Shown here: one piece after another, positions 1-9,800 of the stretch
How positions within the stretch are numbered: the first letter of the stretch is position 1
How the letters are laid out: every line of letters starts with the position of its first letter
NCBI RefSeq assembly: GCF_013001025.1
Contig: NZ_CP053021.1
Coordinates: 2,187,501-2,251,500 of the forward strand
DNA length: 64,000 nucleotides
Direction: 5' to 3'
From: Sphingobium yanoikuyae
Lineage (GTDB): Bacteria > Pseudomonadota > Alphaproteobacteria > Sphingomonadales > Sphingomonadaceae
Notes under the pieces: model-generated
What the model was told of the DNA's origin: nothing
What the model saw: the letters and a program-made list of their open reading frames with translations, nothing else
Database searches by the model: none
Program-made: the position numbers and the translations under genes

Positions 1-1541
1 CCCATATCCTCCAGCATCGCCCGCGCCGCCGACAACTGCCCCTTGCCGCCGTCGATCAGCACCAGATCGGGCCATTCTCCGCCGTCGCGATCAGGGTCTT
101 CGCGCGCCGCCCGGCCGAAGCGCCGCTCGAACATCTCGCGCATCATCGCGAAATCGTCGTTCGAGATGTCCGGGTTCTTCATGTTGAACTTGCGATAGGC
201 GTTCTTGCGGAAGCCCTCCGGCCCGGCGACCACCATTGCCCCCAGCGCATGGGCGCCCTGGATATGGCTATTGTCGTAAATCTCGATCCGATCGGGCACG
301 CCGTCCAGCCCGAAAGCCTCGACCATCTCGTCCAATATCTTGGCTTGGGTCGTCGTCTCGGCCAGACGTCGGTCGAGCGCCTCCACCGCGTTGCGCTGCG
401 CCTGCTTGATAAGCCGCGTGCGCTCGCCGCGCTGGGGTACCTCGATCCGAACCTTGCTGCCCAGCCTTTCGCTCAGCGCCAGCCCCATCAGTTCGCATTC
501 GGCCGGCTCGCGATCGGTCAGGATCAGCTTGGGCGGCGGCACTTCCTCGTAGAATTGCGCCATGAAGCTTTCCAGCACCTCTTCGGTCGCCACGTCATTG
601 GTGTGGACCGGGAAGAAGCTGCGATGCCCCCAATTCTGGCCGCCGCGAATGAAGAAGGCCTGGATGCACATCGATCCGCCCTTCTCCGCCAGGGCGAAGA
701 TATCGGCGTCGCCCAGCCCCTCGGCGTTGATCGCCTGCGATCCCTGGATGAAGGTCAGCGCCTTAAGCCGGTCGCGGATCATCGCCGCCTGCTCGAAATC
801 CAACGCCTCGGCCGCTGCCTCCATCGCCGCGCCCAGCTTCTGCTGCACGGCGGTCGACTTGCCACCCAGGAAATCCTGCGCGTCCTGCACCAGTTCAGCA
901 TAGCCGGCCGTGTCGATGCGATCGACGCAGGGCGCCGAGCAGCGCTTGATCTGGTACAGCAGGCAGGGCCGCGAGCGATTGGCGAAGAAGCTGTCGGTAC
1001 AGGACCGCAGCAGGAACAGCTTTTGCAGCGCGTTGATCGTCCGCGTCACCGATCCAGCGCTGGCGAAGGGGCCATAATAGCGCCCCTTATATTTGCGCGC
1101 GCCGCGATGCTTCTGCACGCGGGGAAAGGCATGATCCTCGCGCAACAGGATGAAGGGGAAGCTTTTGTCGTCGCGCAGCAGGACATTATAGGGCGGGCGA
1201 TAGCGCTTGATGAGCTGCGCCTCCAGCAGCAGCGCTTCCGCCTCGCTGTTGGTGGTGACGATGGTCATGCTGCGCGTCTGCGCTACCATGCGCCGCAGCC
1301 GGTTGGGCAGCCGGTCGACCTGGGTATAATTGGCGACCCGGTTCTTCAGCGCCCGCGCCTTGCCGACATAGAGGACATCGCCACGCGCATCCTGCATCCG
1401 ATAAACGCCGGGCCGGGTCGGCAAGGTCTTGAGCGTCGTGCGGATCGCCTCCACCCCCGCATCGATATCGGGCTGGCTGCCGGTGACGGTATAGGTCGCC
1501 TTGTCTTCGTTGAAACGGTCGGGGGATTGCGGCTGCGACAT
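1..1541 (-). CDS. uvrC: Excinuclease ABC subunit C (3' end outside window)
   Basis: UvrC makes the dual incisions in nucleotide excision repair after UvrAB loads at a lesion. Reading leftward from ATG at 1541 the frame stays open to the window edge, giving about 513 residues. Seen in order: the N-terminal GIY-YIG nuclease (GVYRMQDARGDVLYVGKA), a UVR helix for UvrB contact (EALDFEQAAMIRDRLKAL), and the RNase H-like nuclease domain (IEIYDNSHIQG, then LIDGGKGQLSAARAMLEDMG at the edge). The C-terminal helix-hairpin-helix region would lie beyond base 1. An in-frame ATG also exists at 1616, but the residues between do not look UvrC-like, so 1541 is preferred. It is divergent from the alcohol dehydrogenase gene. 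Confidence 0.96.
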   Translation of the reverse strand, partial: MSQPQSPDRFNEDKATYTVTGSQPDIDAGVEAIRTTLKTLPTRPGVYRMQDARGDVLYVGKARALKNRVANYTQVDRLPNRLRRMVAQTRSMTIVTTNSEAEALLLEAQLIKRYRPPYNVLLRDDKSFPFILLREDHAFPRVQKHRGARKYKGRYYGPFASAGSVTRTINALQKLFLLRSCTDSFFANRSRPCLLYQIKRCSAPCVDRIDTAGYAELVQDAQDFLGGKSTAVQQKLGAAMEAAAEALDFEQAAMIRDRLKALTFIQGSQAINAEGLGDADIFALAEKGGSMCIQAFFIRGGQNWGHRSFFPVHTNDVATEEVLESFMAQFYEEVPPPKLILTDREPAECELMGLALSERLGSKVRIEVPQRGERTRLIKQAQRNAVEALDRRLAETTTQAKILDEMVEAFGLDGVPDRIEIYDNSHIQGAHALGAMVVAGPEGFRKNAYRKFNMKNPDISNDDFAMMREMFERRFGRAAREDPDRDGGEWPDLVLIDGGKGQLSAARAMLEDM

Positions 1542-1781
1542 GGCCGCAGAGATAGCGGCACCGGCGCGGATCGCAATGGCGGTGTGGAACAAAGGGCGGC
1601 CAACACCCCCATTCATGATTGCTATTCATGGCTGTTTTACCGAAAGCCGGCCTAATCAACAGCCTGTCGACTTCCTACATGGGGCATGCACAGGCCGTCC
1701 CACGGCCCGCGCCCATCCAAGAATAGCAGCGGAGGGGCATATCGGCCCTGCACACCGCAAACCTCAAGCAAAGGGATCCCC

Positions 1782-2834
1782 ATGGCCACCAAAGCCTATG
1801 GCGCCAACGCCGCCGACAAGCCGCTCGAAGCCCTCGACATCGAACGCCGCGCCGTCGGTCCGCATGATGTCGCGATCGATATCGCCTATTGCGGCGTCTG
1901 CCATTCGGACCTGCACCAGGTCCGTTCCGAATGGGACGGCACCCTCTATCCCTGCGTTCCCGGCCATGAGATCGTCGGTCATGTGACCGCCGTTGGCGAT
2001 CATGTCAGCGCCTTCAAGGTCGGCGACACGGTCGGCGTTGGCTGCATGGTCGACAGCTGCCAGGGCTGTCCCTCCTGCGACGATGGGCTGGAACAATATT
2101 GCGAGAGCGGCTTTGTCGGCACCTATAATGGCAAGACCGATGATGCGCCGGGCCACACGCTGGGCGGCTATTCGCAGAATATCGTGGTGAAGGACAAGTT
2201 CGTCCTGAAGATCAGCCACCCCGCCGATCAGCTCGCTGCCGTAGCGCCGCTGCTGTGCGCGGGCATCACCACCTATTCGCCGCTGCGCCACTGGAAGGTC
2301 GGCCCCGGCCAGAAGGTCGGCATCGTCGGAATCGGCGGCCTGGGCCATATGGGCATCAAGCTGGCCCATGCCATGGGCGCCAAGGTGGTCGCCTTCACCA
2401 CCTCGGAATCCAAGCGCCAGGACGCGCTGGACCTGGGCGCGGACGAAGTCGTCGTCTCGCGCAATGCCGAAGAGATGCAGGCCCATGCCAACAGCTTCGA
2501 CTTCATCCTGAACACGGTTGCGGCAAGCCATAATCTCGACGCCTTCACCACCCTGCTGAAGCGCGACGGGACGATGACGCTGGTCGGCGTGCCCGAACAT
2601 GCCCACCCTTCGCCCAATGTCGGCGCGCTGATCTTCAAGCGCCGCAGCATCGCCGGCTCGCTGATCGGCGGCATCGCCGAGACCCAGGAGATGCTCGACT
2701 TCTGCGCCGAGAAGGGCATCGTCGCCGATATCGAGATGATCCGCATCCAGGACATCGAAGACGCCTATGCCCGCATGCAGAAGAGCGACGTCAAATATCG
2801 CTTCGTGATCGACAACGCCACGCTGGCGGCCTGA
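1782..2834 (+). CDS. Zinc-dependent NAD(P) alcohol dehydrogenase (YahK/cinnamyl-alcohol type)
   Basis: This is a medium-chain alcohol/aldehyde oxidoreductase of 350 residues, cytosolic, interconverting alcohols and aldehydes with NAD(P)H. Visible motifs are the catalytic zinc ligands in GVCHSDLHQ and PGHEIVG, the structural zinc cysteine set (CQGCPSCDDGLEQYC), and the Rossmann glycine motif GIGGLGHMGIKLA near residue 180. The whole pattern, including TYNGKTDD and GGYSQNIVV, matches the YahK/Adh6 branch. ATG 1782 is chosen because AAGGGA precedes it by about 6 bases; the frame opens further upstream with no family-like sequence. A strong terminator follows the stop. Substrate is not evident from the sequence. 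Confidence 0.93.
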   Translation: MATKAYGANAADKPLEALDIERRAVGPHDVAIDIAYCGVCHSDLHQVRSEWDGTLYPCVPGHEIVGHVTAVGDHVSAFKVGDTVGVGCMVDSCQGCPSCDDGLEQYCESGFVGTYNGKTDDAPGHTLGGYSQNIVVKDKFVLKISHPADQLAAVAPLLCAGITTYSPLRHWKVGPGQKVGIVGIGGLGHMGIKLAHAMGAKVVAFTTSESKRQDALDLGADEVVVSRNAEEMQAHANSFDFILNTVAASHNLDAFTTLLKRDGTMTLVGVPEHAHPSPNVGALIFKRRSIAGSLIGGIAETQEMLDFCAEKGIVADIEMIRIQDIEDAYARMQKSDVKYRFVIDNATLAA

Positions 2835-2845
2835 TCGTATCAAGG

Positions 2846-2872
2846 AAGGGCGGCCGAAAGGTCGCCCTTTTC
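2846..2872 (+). terminator. Rho-independent terminator after the alcohol dehydrogenase
   Basis: A 10-bp stem (AAGGGCGGCC with GGTCGCCCTT, one G-U pair) closes a GAAA tetraloop and runs into a short T tract, 12 bases after the stop codon. Confidence 0.85.
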
Positions 2873-2938
2873 CCTATATGGCGCCACTTTGCCGCGATCG
2901 GCCGTGGCGTTCGCCAGCCGCCGCTCTATCCCGACCCG

Positions 2939-3463
2939 ATGCTGGCCCTCCTTCCCTTCACCCCCGATCATTTCCCCACCCTGTCGGGCTGGTTTGGCAG
3001 CGACGCGGATGTCGTTCAGTGGGGCGGGCCCTATGTCCATTTCCCGCTGTCCGACGAACAGATGACGGCGATGCTGGACGAAGGCCGCAGCAATCCGCCC
3101 GCGCGCCTGTGCTGGATGGCGCAGGACGGCGATCGACTGGTCGGCCATGTCCAGATCGCCTTCGACTGGCGCAACGGCAATGCCACGCTGGGCCGGGTCG
3201 CGATCGCGCCCGATGCGCGGGGCCGGGGTCTGGCGGTGCCGATGCTGCGCCTTGCGCTCGCCAGCGCCTTTGCCTTCGACGCCGTCGAGCGGCTGGAACT
3301 CAATGTCTATGCCTGGAACCGCCCCGCCATCCGCAGCTATGAACGGCTGGGCTTCGTGACCGAAGGCGTCCGCCTGTCCTCCGTCCGGGTCGGCGATGCG
3401 CGATGGGATACCGCGATCATGCGAATGCTGCGATCCGAATGGACCGACGGCACGCCAGCCTGA
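2939..3463 (+). CDS. GNAT-family N-acetyltransferase
   Basis: A 174-residue acetyl-CoA-dependent acetyltransferase of the RimJ/RimL-like GNAT group. The acetyl-CoA pyrophosphate-binding loop is visible as APDARGRGLAVPML (about residues 90-104), followed by the typical C-terminal strand pattern LNVYAWNRPAIRSYERLGF. It could acetylate a protein N-terminus, an amino acid or a small amine; the sequence does not decide. It stands alone between two terminators, and no strong Shine-Dalgarno sequence is seen before the chosen ATG. It converges with the ATP synthase operon. Confidence 0.88.
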   Translation: MLALLPFTPDHFPTLSGWFGSDADVVQWGGPYVHFPLSDEQMTAMLDEGRSNPPARLCWMAQDGDRLVGHVQIAFDWRNGNATLGRVAIAPDARGRGLAVPMLRLALASAFAFDAVERLELNVYAWNRPAIRSYERLGFVTEGVRLSSVRVGDARWDTAIMRMLRSEWTDGTPA

Positions 3464-3471
3464 ACCCAAAC

Positions 3472-3507
3472 AAAAAGGGCCGGCGCCTTTCGGTGCCGAC
3501 CCTTTTG
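3472..3507. terminator. Bidirectional terminator between the acetyltransferase and atpF
   Basis: A stem of about 14 bp (AAAAGGG..CGGC.CC against GG.GCCG.CCCTTTT) has A-rich and T-rich ends, so it can terminate both the + strand acetyltransferase gene and the - strand atp operon. Confidence 0.85.
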
Positions 3508-3526
3508 CTAATTCTGCCTGTTTCGA

Positions 3527-4141
3527 TCAGGCGACCGGGCCAAGACCCTTGATCGCATCATCGACCAGCGCCTTGTCCGCCTTGGCATCATGGCCTTCGG
3601 CAATCAGGGCGGCGGCAGCGCCGGTAGCGGCCTTCACCGCCTTGGCACGAATATCGGCCAGTGCGCTGCGCTCAGCCGCACCGATCTTGTCTTCCGCCAT
3701 CTTCTGGCGACGGGCGACCAGATCGGCAGCCTGCACCTTGGCATCGGACAGAAGCGTTTCGGCTTCATGCTCGGCCGACTTGCGCATGGCGTCGGCTTCG
3801 CCGGCCGCAGCGGCCAGCTTGGCTTCATATTCGCCCTTGAGCGCTTCGGCTTCGGCACGAAGCTTCGATGCTTCGGCCAGCTGTTCCTTGATCTGGGCGA
3901 TCCGGCCATCCAGCACGCCGCCGATCAGGCTGGGCACCTTCTTGATCAGCAGGATGACGATGAACACCGCCATCGCCAGGCTGACCCAGGCGGTCGCGTC
4001 CATGCCGACCGCCTTGGGATCGGTATGCGGCGCGACGCCTTCATGCGCCACGGTGCCAACCGGCTCCATGCCTTCGGCGTGGATTGCCTGATTGAGGTGC
4101 GGGGCCTGCGCCTCGCTATGCTCTACTGCTGCCTCAGCCAT
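3527..4141 (-). CDS. atpF: ATP synthase F0 subunit b
   Basis: This is the peripheral-stalk b subunit of 204 residues. It has an N-terminal Ala/His-rich extension, one membrane span near residues 50-70 (WVSLAMAVFIVILLI), then a long charged helix rich in Ala, Glu and Lys that would form the coiled coil contacting F1 delta. Alphaproteobacteria carry two different b-type genes; this is the last gene of the F0 operon, and its start overlaps the end of the b' gene by 8 bases. The extended N-terminus before the membrane span is longer than in enterobacterial b subunits. Confidence 0.93.
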   Translation of the reverse strand: MAEAAVEHSEAQAPHLNQAIHAEGMEPVGTVAHEGVAPHTDPKAVGMDATAWVSLAMAVFIVILLIKKVPSLIGGVLDGRIAQIKEQLAEASKLRAEAEALKGEYEAKLAAAAGEADAMRKSAEHEAETLLSDAKVQAADLVARRQKMAEDKIGAAERSALADIRAKAVKAATGAAAALIAEGHDAKADKALVDDAIKGLGPVA

Positions 4142-4628
4142 GAGCCAGTGCCGCCTTTACTGCGTTGCGGGCCGCTTCGTCCGACGCTTCCACGCCGGAA
4201 ATCCGGACGACCATGTCGCGCGCCGCATCGGCGGCGACGGTTTCAATCTGTGCCATGGCGGCATCCGTGGCGGTCTTGATCCGGGCTTCGGCAGCGCCGA
4301 TCTTGTCCTGGATCTCCGCATCGGCGGCGGCCAGCTTCGCTTCCGAAGCCTTGGCGGCATCCGCCTTCGCCTTGGCCAGCGTCGCCTGGGCGGCGGTGCG
4401 GCTTTCGGCATCACGGACGCGATAGTCCGCTTCCGCTTCGTCGGCGCGGGCGAAGGCTGCCTTGGCAGCATCGAGATCACCCGAAATCTTCGCGTCGCGC
4501 GCGTCGGCCGTCGCCTGCACCTTGGGCACCATGCCGCGGCCGATGACGAAGAAGACGAAGCCGAACGTCAGCAGCAGCCAGAAGATCTGGGAAGCATAGG
4601 TATCGGCGATTTGCGCGATTTGAGGCAT
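4134..4628 (-). CDS. atpG: ATP synthase F0 subunit b'
   Basis: This is the second, divergent b-type stalk subunit (often called b', atpF2 or atpG), 164 residues. It begins directly with a hydrophobic span (ASQIFWLLLTFGFVFFVIG) and continues as an Ala/Lys/Asp/Glu-rich helix. In the membrane it pairs with the b subunit encoded next to it as a heterodimer, as in photosynthetic and other alphaproteobacteria. The gene lies 67 bases downstream of atpE, and its end overlaps the next start. The naming atpG here means b', not the gamma subunit. Confidence 0.92.
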   Translation of the reverse strand: MPQIAQIADTYASQIFWLLLTFGFVFFVIGRGMVPKVQATADARDAKISGDLDAAKAAFARADEAEADYRVRDAESRTAAQATLAKAKADAAKASEAKLAAADAEIQDKIGAAEARIKTATDAAMAQIETVAADAARDMVVRISGVEASDEAARNAVKAALAHG

Positions 4629-4695
4629 TTTTATCCGTCCGAAAAGGGGGCGGTCGTCAAGGGGCAGGCAGCCAGGCTGCCCGCCCCGTCGATCT

Positions 4696-4923
4696 TTAGG
4701 CCACGAAGACCAGGATCATGGCGATAACGAACGCCAGCAGACCCAGAAGTTCGGCGGCGGCGAAGCCGATGAACAGGCGACCCTGCTGGCCGTCAGCGGC
4801 ACCCGGATTGCGCAGCGCGCCTTCGAGGAACGAGCTGAAGACGTTGCCCACACCGAGGGCGGCAATGCCCGCACCGATCGCGGCCAGGCCAGCACCGAGC
4901 AGCTTTGCGGCTTCTGCGTCCAT
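4696..4923 (-). CDS. atpE: ATP synthase F0 subunit c
   Basis: The c-ring proteolipid, 75 residues, forms two membrane helices joined by a polar loop containing the conserved RNP-like triplet (ALRNPGA, about residues 36-42). The proton-carrying carboxylate is Glu58 in FAAAELLGLLAF, so the ring is built for protons rather than obviously for sodium. It sits between atpB and the b' gene, in the usual alphaproteobacterial order. Confidence 0.97.
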   Translation of the reverse strand: MDAEAAKLLGAGLAAIGAGIAALGVGNVFSSFLEGALRNPGAADGQQGRLFIGFAAAELLGLLAFVIAMILVFVA

Positions 4924-4975
4924 GTTCTAAACTCCTTTTTCTAAACCAATTAAGCGTTGAAGAATGTACGAAAAC

Positions 4976-5761
4976 TCAGTGCAGGTTTTCGGCGTCGTTG
5001 ATGTAGACCGAGGTCAGCAGCGCGAACACATAGGCCTGGATCACGGCGACCAGCACTTCGAGTGCGCTGATACCGACCATCAGCACGAAGCTGGCGGCAC
5101 CGACGGTCAGACCGAAACCGGGGCCAGCATTCGAGCTGTTGATGACGAAGCCGGCCAGCACCTTGAGCAGCACGTGTCCGGCGGTCATCGCCACGAACAG
5201 TCGCAGGCCCAGGCTGAACGGACGCACCATGAACGAGATCAGCTCGATCGGGAAAATGACCGGGATCATCGGCAGGGGCGTGCCGTGCGGCACGAACAGG
5301 GAGAAGAAGTGCAGCCCATGCTTCCAGAAGCCGACGATCAGCACGATCGAGAAGCTCATGATCGCCAGCACGCCGGTGGCGGTGAAGTGGCTGGTGAAGG
5401 TGAAGGGGTGGACCCCGACCAGACCCAGCGGCAGCAGACCCAGAAGGTTGGCCATCAGGATGAACATGAAGAGCGAGAAGACATAAGGAATGTACTTCTT
5501 GCCGCCCTCGCCCACGTTCGAGATCAGCAGGTTCTTGATGAAGCCGGTGAAATATTCGACCGCCATCTGCCAACGACCGGGCACCAGTTCGCGCTTCATG
5601 CCGCCGATCACGAAGATCCACAGCACCACCGCAGCGGCGACCATATAGAGCGCGCTGTTGGTGAAGGCGATGTTGAAGCCGCCGATGGACAGGTGATCGG
5701 TACCGAACAGCGGTTCGATCGCAAACTGATGCATCGGATCGATTTTGCCGGATTCTGCCAC
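4976..5761 (-). CDS. atpB: ATP synthase F0 subunit a
   Basis: This is the 261-residue membrane subunit that provides the proton half-channels next to the c-ring. The essential Arg is in the conserved helix FSLGLRLFVAMTAGH, and the last helices (ISALEVLVAVIQAYVFALL) are typical of subunit a. It starts at ATG 5761, 46 bases downstream of the atpI/Z-like gene, and is followed by atpE after 52 bases. The F1 genes are not in this window, consistent with separate F0 and F1 operons in alphaproteobacteria. Confidence 0.96.
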   Translation of the reverse strand: MAESGKIDPMHQFAIEPLFGTDHLSIGGFNIAFTNSALYMVAAAVVLWIFVIGGMKRELVPGRWQMAVEYFTGFIKNLLISNVGEGGKKYIPYVFSLFMFILMANLLGLLPLGLVGVHPFTFTSHFTATGVLAIMSFSIVLIVGFWKHGLHFFSLFVPHGTPLPMIPVIFPIELISFMVRPFSLGLRLFVAMTAGHVLLKVLAGFVINSSNAGPGFGLTVGAASFVLMVGISALEVLVAVIQAYVFALLTSVYINDAENLH

Positions 5762-5807
5762 TTGGACCCCTGTACCGTCTAATATTCGGACTAAGACAAA
5801 AGCGCCC

Positions 5808-6131
5808 CTATTGATCGGAACGCTTCGTCGTCGTCAATCTGATGATGTTCCTGAACGCCGCCACGATCCCGAGACCGAGGAAGACAAGCAGGAGCCATGG
5901 GGATGTGCCGAGCAGCCGGTCGAGAACCCAGCCGATCAACGCACCACCGACAAGACCACCGATCAGCTCTGCGAGAACCCTGTTGCCCAGACGCGAACCA
6001 TCGTCCGCCTGCTGCACCTTCGTCCCCTGTCTGACCTGCTCGGCATGTTCCGCCTGCGCAATTCTCGCTTCCAGTGAAGCGATCCGCGCATCTTCCCCCG
6101 CCGGGTCCTGCCCGGATTCACCCGCAACCAT
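5808..6131 (-). CDS. AtpI/AtpZ-family F0 assembly protein
   Basis: A 107-residue protein at the head of the F0 operon, where alphaproteobacteria carry the AtpI/AtpZ accessory gene implicated in c-ring assembly. A charged N-terminal helix (ARIASLEARIAQAEHAEQ) is followed by two membrane spans (ELIGGLVGGALIGWVLDRL and SPWLLLVFLGLGIVAAFRNI). The start is set at ATG 6131 because GGAAGG lies 8 bases before it; two further in-frame ATGs exist upstream (6146, 6191) without a better ribosome site. Confidence 0.88.
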   Translation of the reverse strand: MVAGESGQDPAGEDARIASLEARIAQAEHAEQVRQGTKVQQADDGSRLGNRVLAELIGGLVGGALIGWVLDRLLGTSPWLLLVFLGLGIVAAFRNIIRLTTTKRSDQ

Positions 6132-6243
6132 TGCCAATCCTTCCATCAGGCTGAAACCCAATGGCAGGCGGCATGGCGCTTGCGGCTGCACCCGTCAAGG
6201 CGCGGCCCGTTTAGAAAGGGGATGACGGATAGTCAACTATACT

Positions 6244-6293
6244 TGGGCAGGAGATTATCCTGCCCAGACGAACTGGCGGTCAAAGTCCGCCAG
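6244..6293 (-). terminator. Tandem hairpins downstream of ydbL
   Basis: Two perfect stems lie between ydbL and the atp operon: TGGGCAGGA/TCCTGCCCA (9 bp, 5-base loop) and CTGGCGG/CCGCCAG (7 bp). There is no long T tract, so this is a weak terminator or an mRNA 3' end stabiliser. Confidence 0.45.
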
Positions 6294-6304
6294 CCACGCG
6301 CGTT

Positions 6305-6691
6305 TTACTGGCCGGCGGTGGCGCAATAGGCCGGCAAAGAGATCGCCCCGGCGCCCTTGGTCTGCCAGGCACCACCGCCGACGCGATAGACCTGCCCCGG
6401 CTTCACCCGGCTGCTGAGCGTCTGGCAACCGGTTGCGGCCGCCACATCCTGCACCGTCACGCCGCGCTTGCCGGCCAGATCGGTATAAACGGCGCGGCGC
6501 TTGATGTTGATCGATTCGACCTCGGCCCGCACATCCGCGCCCACCGTGCCGGCGATACCCAGATAGCCATCGGCCTGCTCGCCCACCGTGCCGGCGGCGA
6601 TCGCGGCGGCCGCACCACCCTGGGCCTGCGCGGCGCCGGCCAGAACTAGGCCGCCCAGCACAGCGGCGGCCAGCATGAACTTGCGTGTCAT
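6305..6691 (-). CDS. ydbL: YdbL-family periplasmic protein (DUF1318)
   Basis: A 128-residue secreted protein with a clear signal peptide (MTRKFMLAAAVLGGLVLAG, cleavage near AQAQ) and the DUF1318 fold; ESINIKRRAVYTDLAG is the recognisable core. In E. coli YdbL acts as a periplasmic helper for the YdbH-YnbE intermembrane lipid bridge. Here it is the last gene of the same three-gene operon, and its ATG overlaps the ynbE stop by 4 bases, so the three products are probably made in step. Confidence 0.9.
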   Translation of the reverse strand: MTRKFMLAAAVLGGLVLAGAAQAQGGAAAAIAAGTVGEQADGYLGIAGTVGADVRAEVESINIKRRAVYTDLAGKRGVTVQDVAAATGCQTLSSRVKPGQVYRVGGGAWQTKGAGAISLPAYCATAGQ

Positions 6692-6876
6692 TGCGGGAAC
6701 AACTCCGGGTTATTGTTGATCAGATCCTTGGCGTCCTTCTCCAAACGAACGACGACCTCCTGCTGGACCTTCACGTTCAGATTGATCTCGATCGGCTTGT
6801 CCGGGGCCTTGACCTGGATGCATCCTCCAAGGGCCGAAGCGGCCAGACCGGCCATCATGATTGCTGCTATCTTCAT
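6688..6876 (-). CDS. ynbE: YnbE-family outer-membrane lipoprotein
   Basis: A 62-residue lipoprotein. The signal peptide ends in a lipobox (ALGGC, Cys19), followed by IQVKAPDKPIEINLNVKVQQ, which matches the YnbE pattern of one beta strand that stacks on YdbH. It overlaps ydbH by 4 bases at its start and ydbL by 4 bases at its end. In E. coli YnbE anchors the C-terminal end of YdbH in the outer membrane. The ATG at 6876 gives the lipoprotein-like N-terminus; the frame is open further upstream without such a signal. Confidence 0.9.
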   Translation of the reverse strand: MKIAAIMMAGLAASALGGCIQVKAPDKPIEINLNVKVQQEVVVRLEKDAKDLINNNPELFPQ

Positions 6877-9800
6877 TTCGGCTCCGTATTTGACACAGTC
6901 TCGCTTGCCGCAGGCTGAACCGCAAGACCAGATTGTAGATCGGCAGCGCTTTGTGCGCGCATCTTCTGCTGGGCATCCTCGCCAATCTGGTCGCGGATCA
7001 CCTGCGACGGATCGACATAGGATTGGGCGGATTTCATCAGGCCGCGGAAAGGCGCGGAAATCCGCACGTTGAAGATGAAGGGCAGGCCGACGAAGCTTTT
7101 CGCTATCCCCTGCGGCGCACCGCCCAATTGGCCCCGGTTGACGCCGTTGAACACCACATTGGTCACCATCTCGCCATCCAGCGCGCCATCCATCAGGATG
7201 GTGAGGCATTTATATTGCAGATCCTTCAGCGCATCGAAGGCGACCTTGCCCATAACTCCGACTTGTTCGTTCGACACCGGCCCCACATAGGACAGCACGC
7301 CGGACTGGCGCGTTGGATCGCAGGGGATGCTAGGCAGCACGCCCTCGGGCATGATCAGCGGCGCCATGCCCTGTTGCCGCGCGACCAGCACGCCACCGGC
7401 AACCCGCCCGCCCTGCGCATTGAAGATCAACGGCATGATGCCGTCGAACGTGCCGGTCGCCGACACGTTCTTGAGGTCCATCGCCTGGATGAAGGCGCCG
7501 GCGTCGAGGCCGATGACCCGGAAGGTCAGATAGCGGTCGACATCGGCACCAAAGTCCATGGTCGTGGGCAGAAGCACCAGTTCACCGCCCGAAAAGGGAA
7601 AGCCGCCACCCTCGATATGCACCTTCTGACCGGCACCCAGGCGATAACGCACCGTACCATTGCGTGCCTCGACCCCCGGATTGACCAGCGCGATTCGCGC
7701 CTCCTGTCCGGTGGGCGTCACCATGTTGAGCAGGTCGGAGAAGCGGATCTCGCCGGACAGTCCCTCGACCGGGCCGAATGCCGCCGCCAGATCCAGCCGA
7801 TCGGTCCGGAAGACACCATCGCTGCTGACATCGGAACCGGTCCAGCGGATATGCCCCTCGCCGGTTACGCGGCCAGCGACATTGGCGATCACGCCGAGCG
7901 TCAACGGCGTCAGTTCCTCCGGCTGTAATCCCGGCCCGAAGCCAAGGTCCGGCACGGTCAGGTCGGCATGCCCCTTCCCGCTGCCTAGGTCGTGCGCAAT
8001 ATCGGCGCGTGCCACCGTGGCACCCTTGCCCGGCACCTGCAGCGTGCCGGTCGCGGTGATTCGGCCATCCTTCATCGCCAGAGCAAAGTCAGGCACGGAC
8101 AGCGGGTTAAAGCGCACCGAAGGCTGCGCATCGCGCACCTGCATCGCCGCCTTGAGCGACAGCGCACCCTTGGCAAAGGCCCAGCCGCCCGCACCCTGCT
8201 CGACGATCAGCGGCACGGTGCCGATCCGTCCGCCCGCGCCCTTGATGTCGCCGGCAAAGCCATCCTTCGTCGCCGCACCGGTGACGCTCGTTGCAGACAG
8301 GCGCACCGGCGCATCCTCCGGGCTGATGGCGAAATCGGCGTTGCCCAGGGTGAAACCGGTCTGGCCCAATATCAGACGGGCGTTGTCCGCCCTGAGCCGC
8401 ATCGGGCTGTCACCGCTTCGCCCGTTCAGCGCCACATTGCGAAGCTCCGCACCGCCCTTCATGCCACCCGCCCCCATGGCGAAGAGCGCCGAATTGGGCA
8501 GCGGGCAGAGTGTCTGCCGGGTCTGCCCCAGCGCGAAGCTGCCATAGCGCGCTTCCAGCAAGGTCAGTGGCGCGCAATGTTCGTTGATCGCGATCGCGCC
8601 ATTAGACGCCAGCCGGCCATCGATCGGCAGGCCAAGACCGCGAACAGCCCCATCGGGCAGCGGCCCATCCAGCCGCAACGCGGTCGTGAAGCGCGTGTCG
8701 CCCTTCGGCCCGGCAACGAATCGGACAGGCTCGAACGCCAGCCGGGCGCCGTCGGCCGTATAGGGATCGATGAACAACTGCCCGCCAAAGCCGCCGCCGG
8801 CGCGGCGGGCCAGCCGGAGCGCCGCCTTGGGCAAGCCGCCGCCCTGCGACGTGATCGCGCCGTCCAGCGCCCAATCGATCGCTGCGCCGCCCTTGCCCGG
8901 CCAGGCCAGCGTCAACCGACCATCGCGCGCCACGGCCACCTGCGCGCCGCTGCGCGCTGCAAATTCGGTATCGGTCAGGACCAGACTGCCGGCATCGCCC
9001 TTCTGCGCCAGCGCCACCCGCGCCCGCAGCAGATTATCCGCCCCGGCCCGCCGGGCTGCATCCGCCAACCGCAGGGCCAGCGGCGCCACCGGCGTGCCAG
9101 CCGTCGACGTGCGCAAAGCCGCCAGCGGATCACGCCCGGCCATCCGCCCGTTCCGCGCGGTCAGATCACCGCTAAAGGTCGCATCACCGCCGCGCAGCGT
9201 CCAGTCACCGGCCAGTTCGGTTGGCCCCGCCAGCACGCCGGCACCGGAAAAGGCGCGCGCGCCGATCCGCGCCCGTCCGGCCATGGCCTGGGCCGAACCG
9301 TCGAACTCAATCCGACCGACAGGGGCCGCCAGCAACATGCCCTGCGCCTTGAGCGCCTCGCCCGCCAGCTGGGCCGATCCGTTCCAGCGGTCCAGCCCCT
9401 GGCCCAGCCACAGATCGATCTCGGCCGTCGGCGCAGCCATCGCCATGTCCGCGCAGGCGAGCGCATCGCCCTTGATCGGCCCGCGCAGGTGCGGCCGGCC
9501 GTCCACCATCGCCACATCCAGCCAGGCGCTGGCCCTGGCCACGCCACAGCCGGCCATCCGTGCCCTGGGCATGGCAGCGGCCAGCTTGCCGCGGAAACCC
9601 GATTTCAGATTGCCATTGCCATCGATCTGCATGCCGACCGCACCCGCATCGGTATCCAGCCGCAACTGCGCGTCGCGCAGATGAAGCAGCAGGTCAGGCA
9701 TGGCGAAGGGCGCGGTCGAATCAGGATCGCGAAACTTGTCCAGTTCGCCCAGCGTCAGCACGCCGTCGCGATAGGCGCCGCGCATCCGCACACCACCGGC

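Noticed and set aside
249..1655. A 468-codon plus-strand frame over the start of the window
   Set aside because: The minus strand encodes UvrC with GIY-YIG, UVR and RNase H-like motifs.
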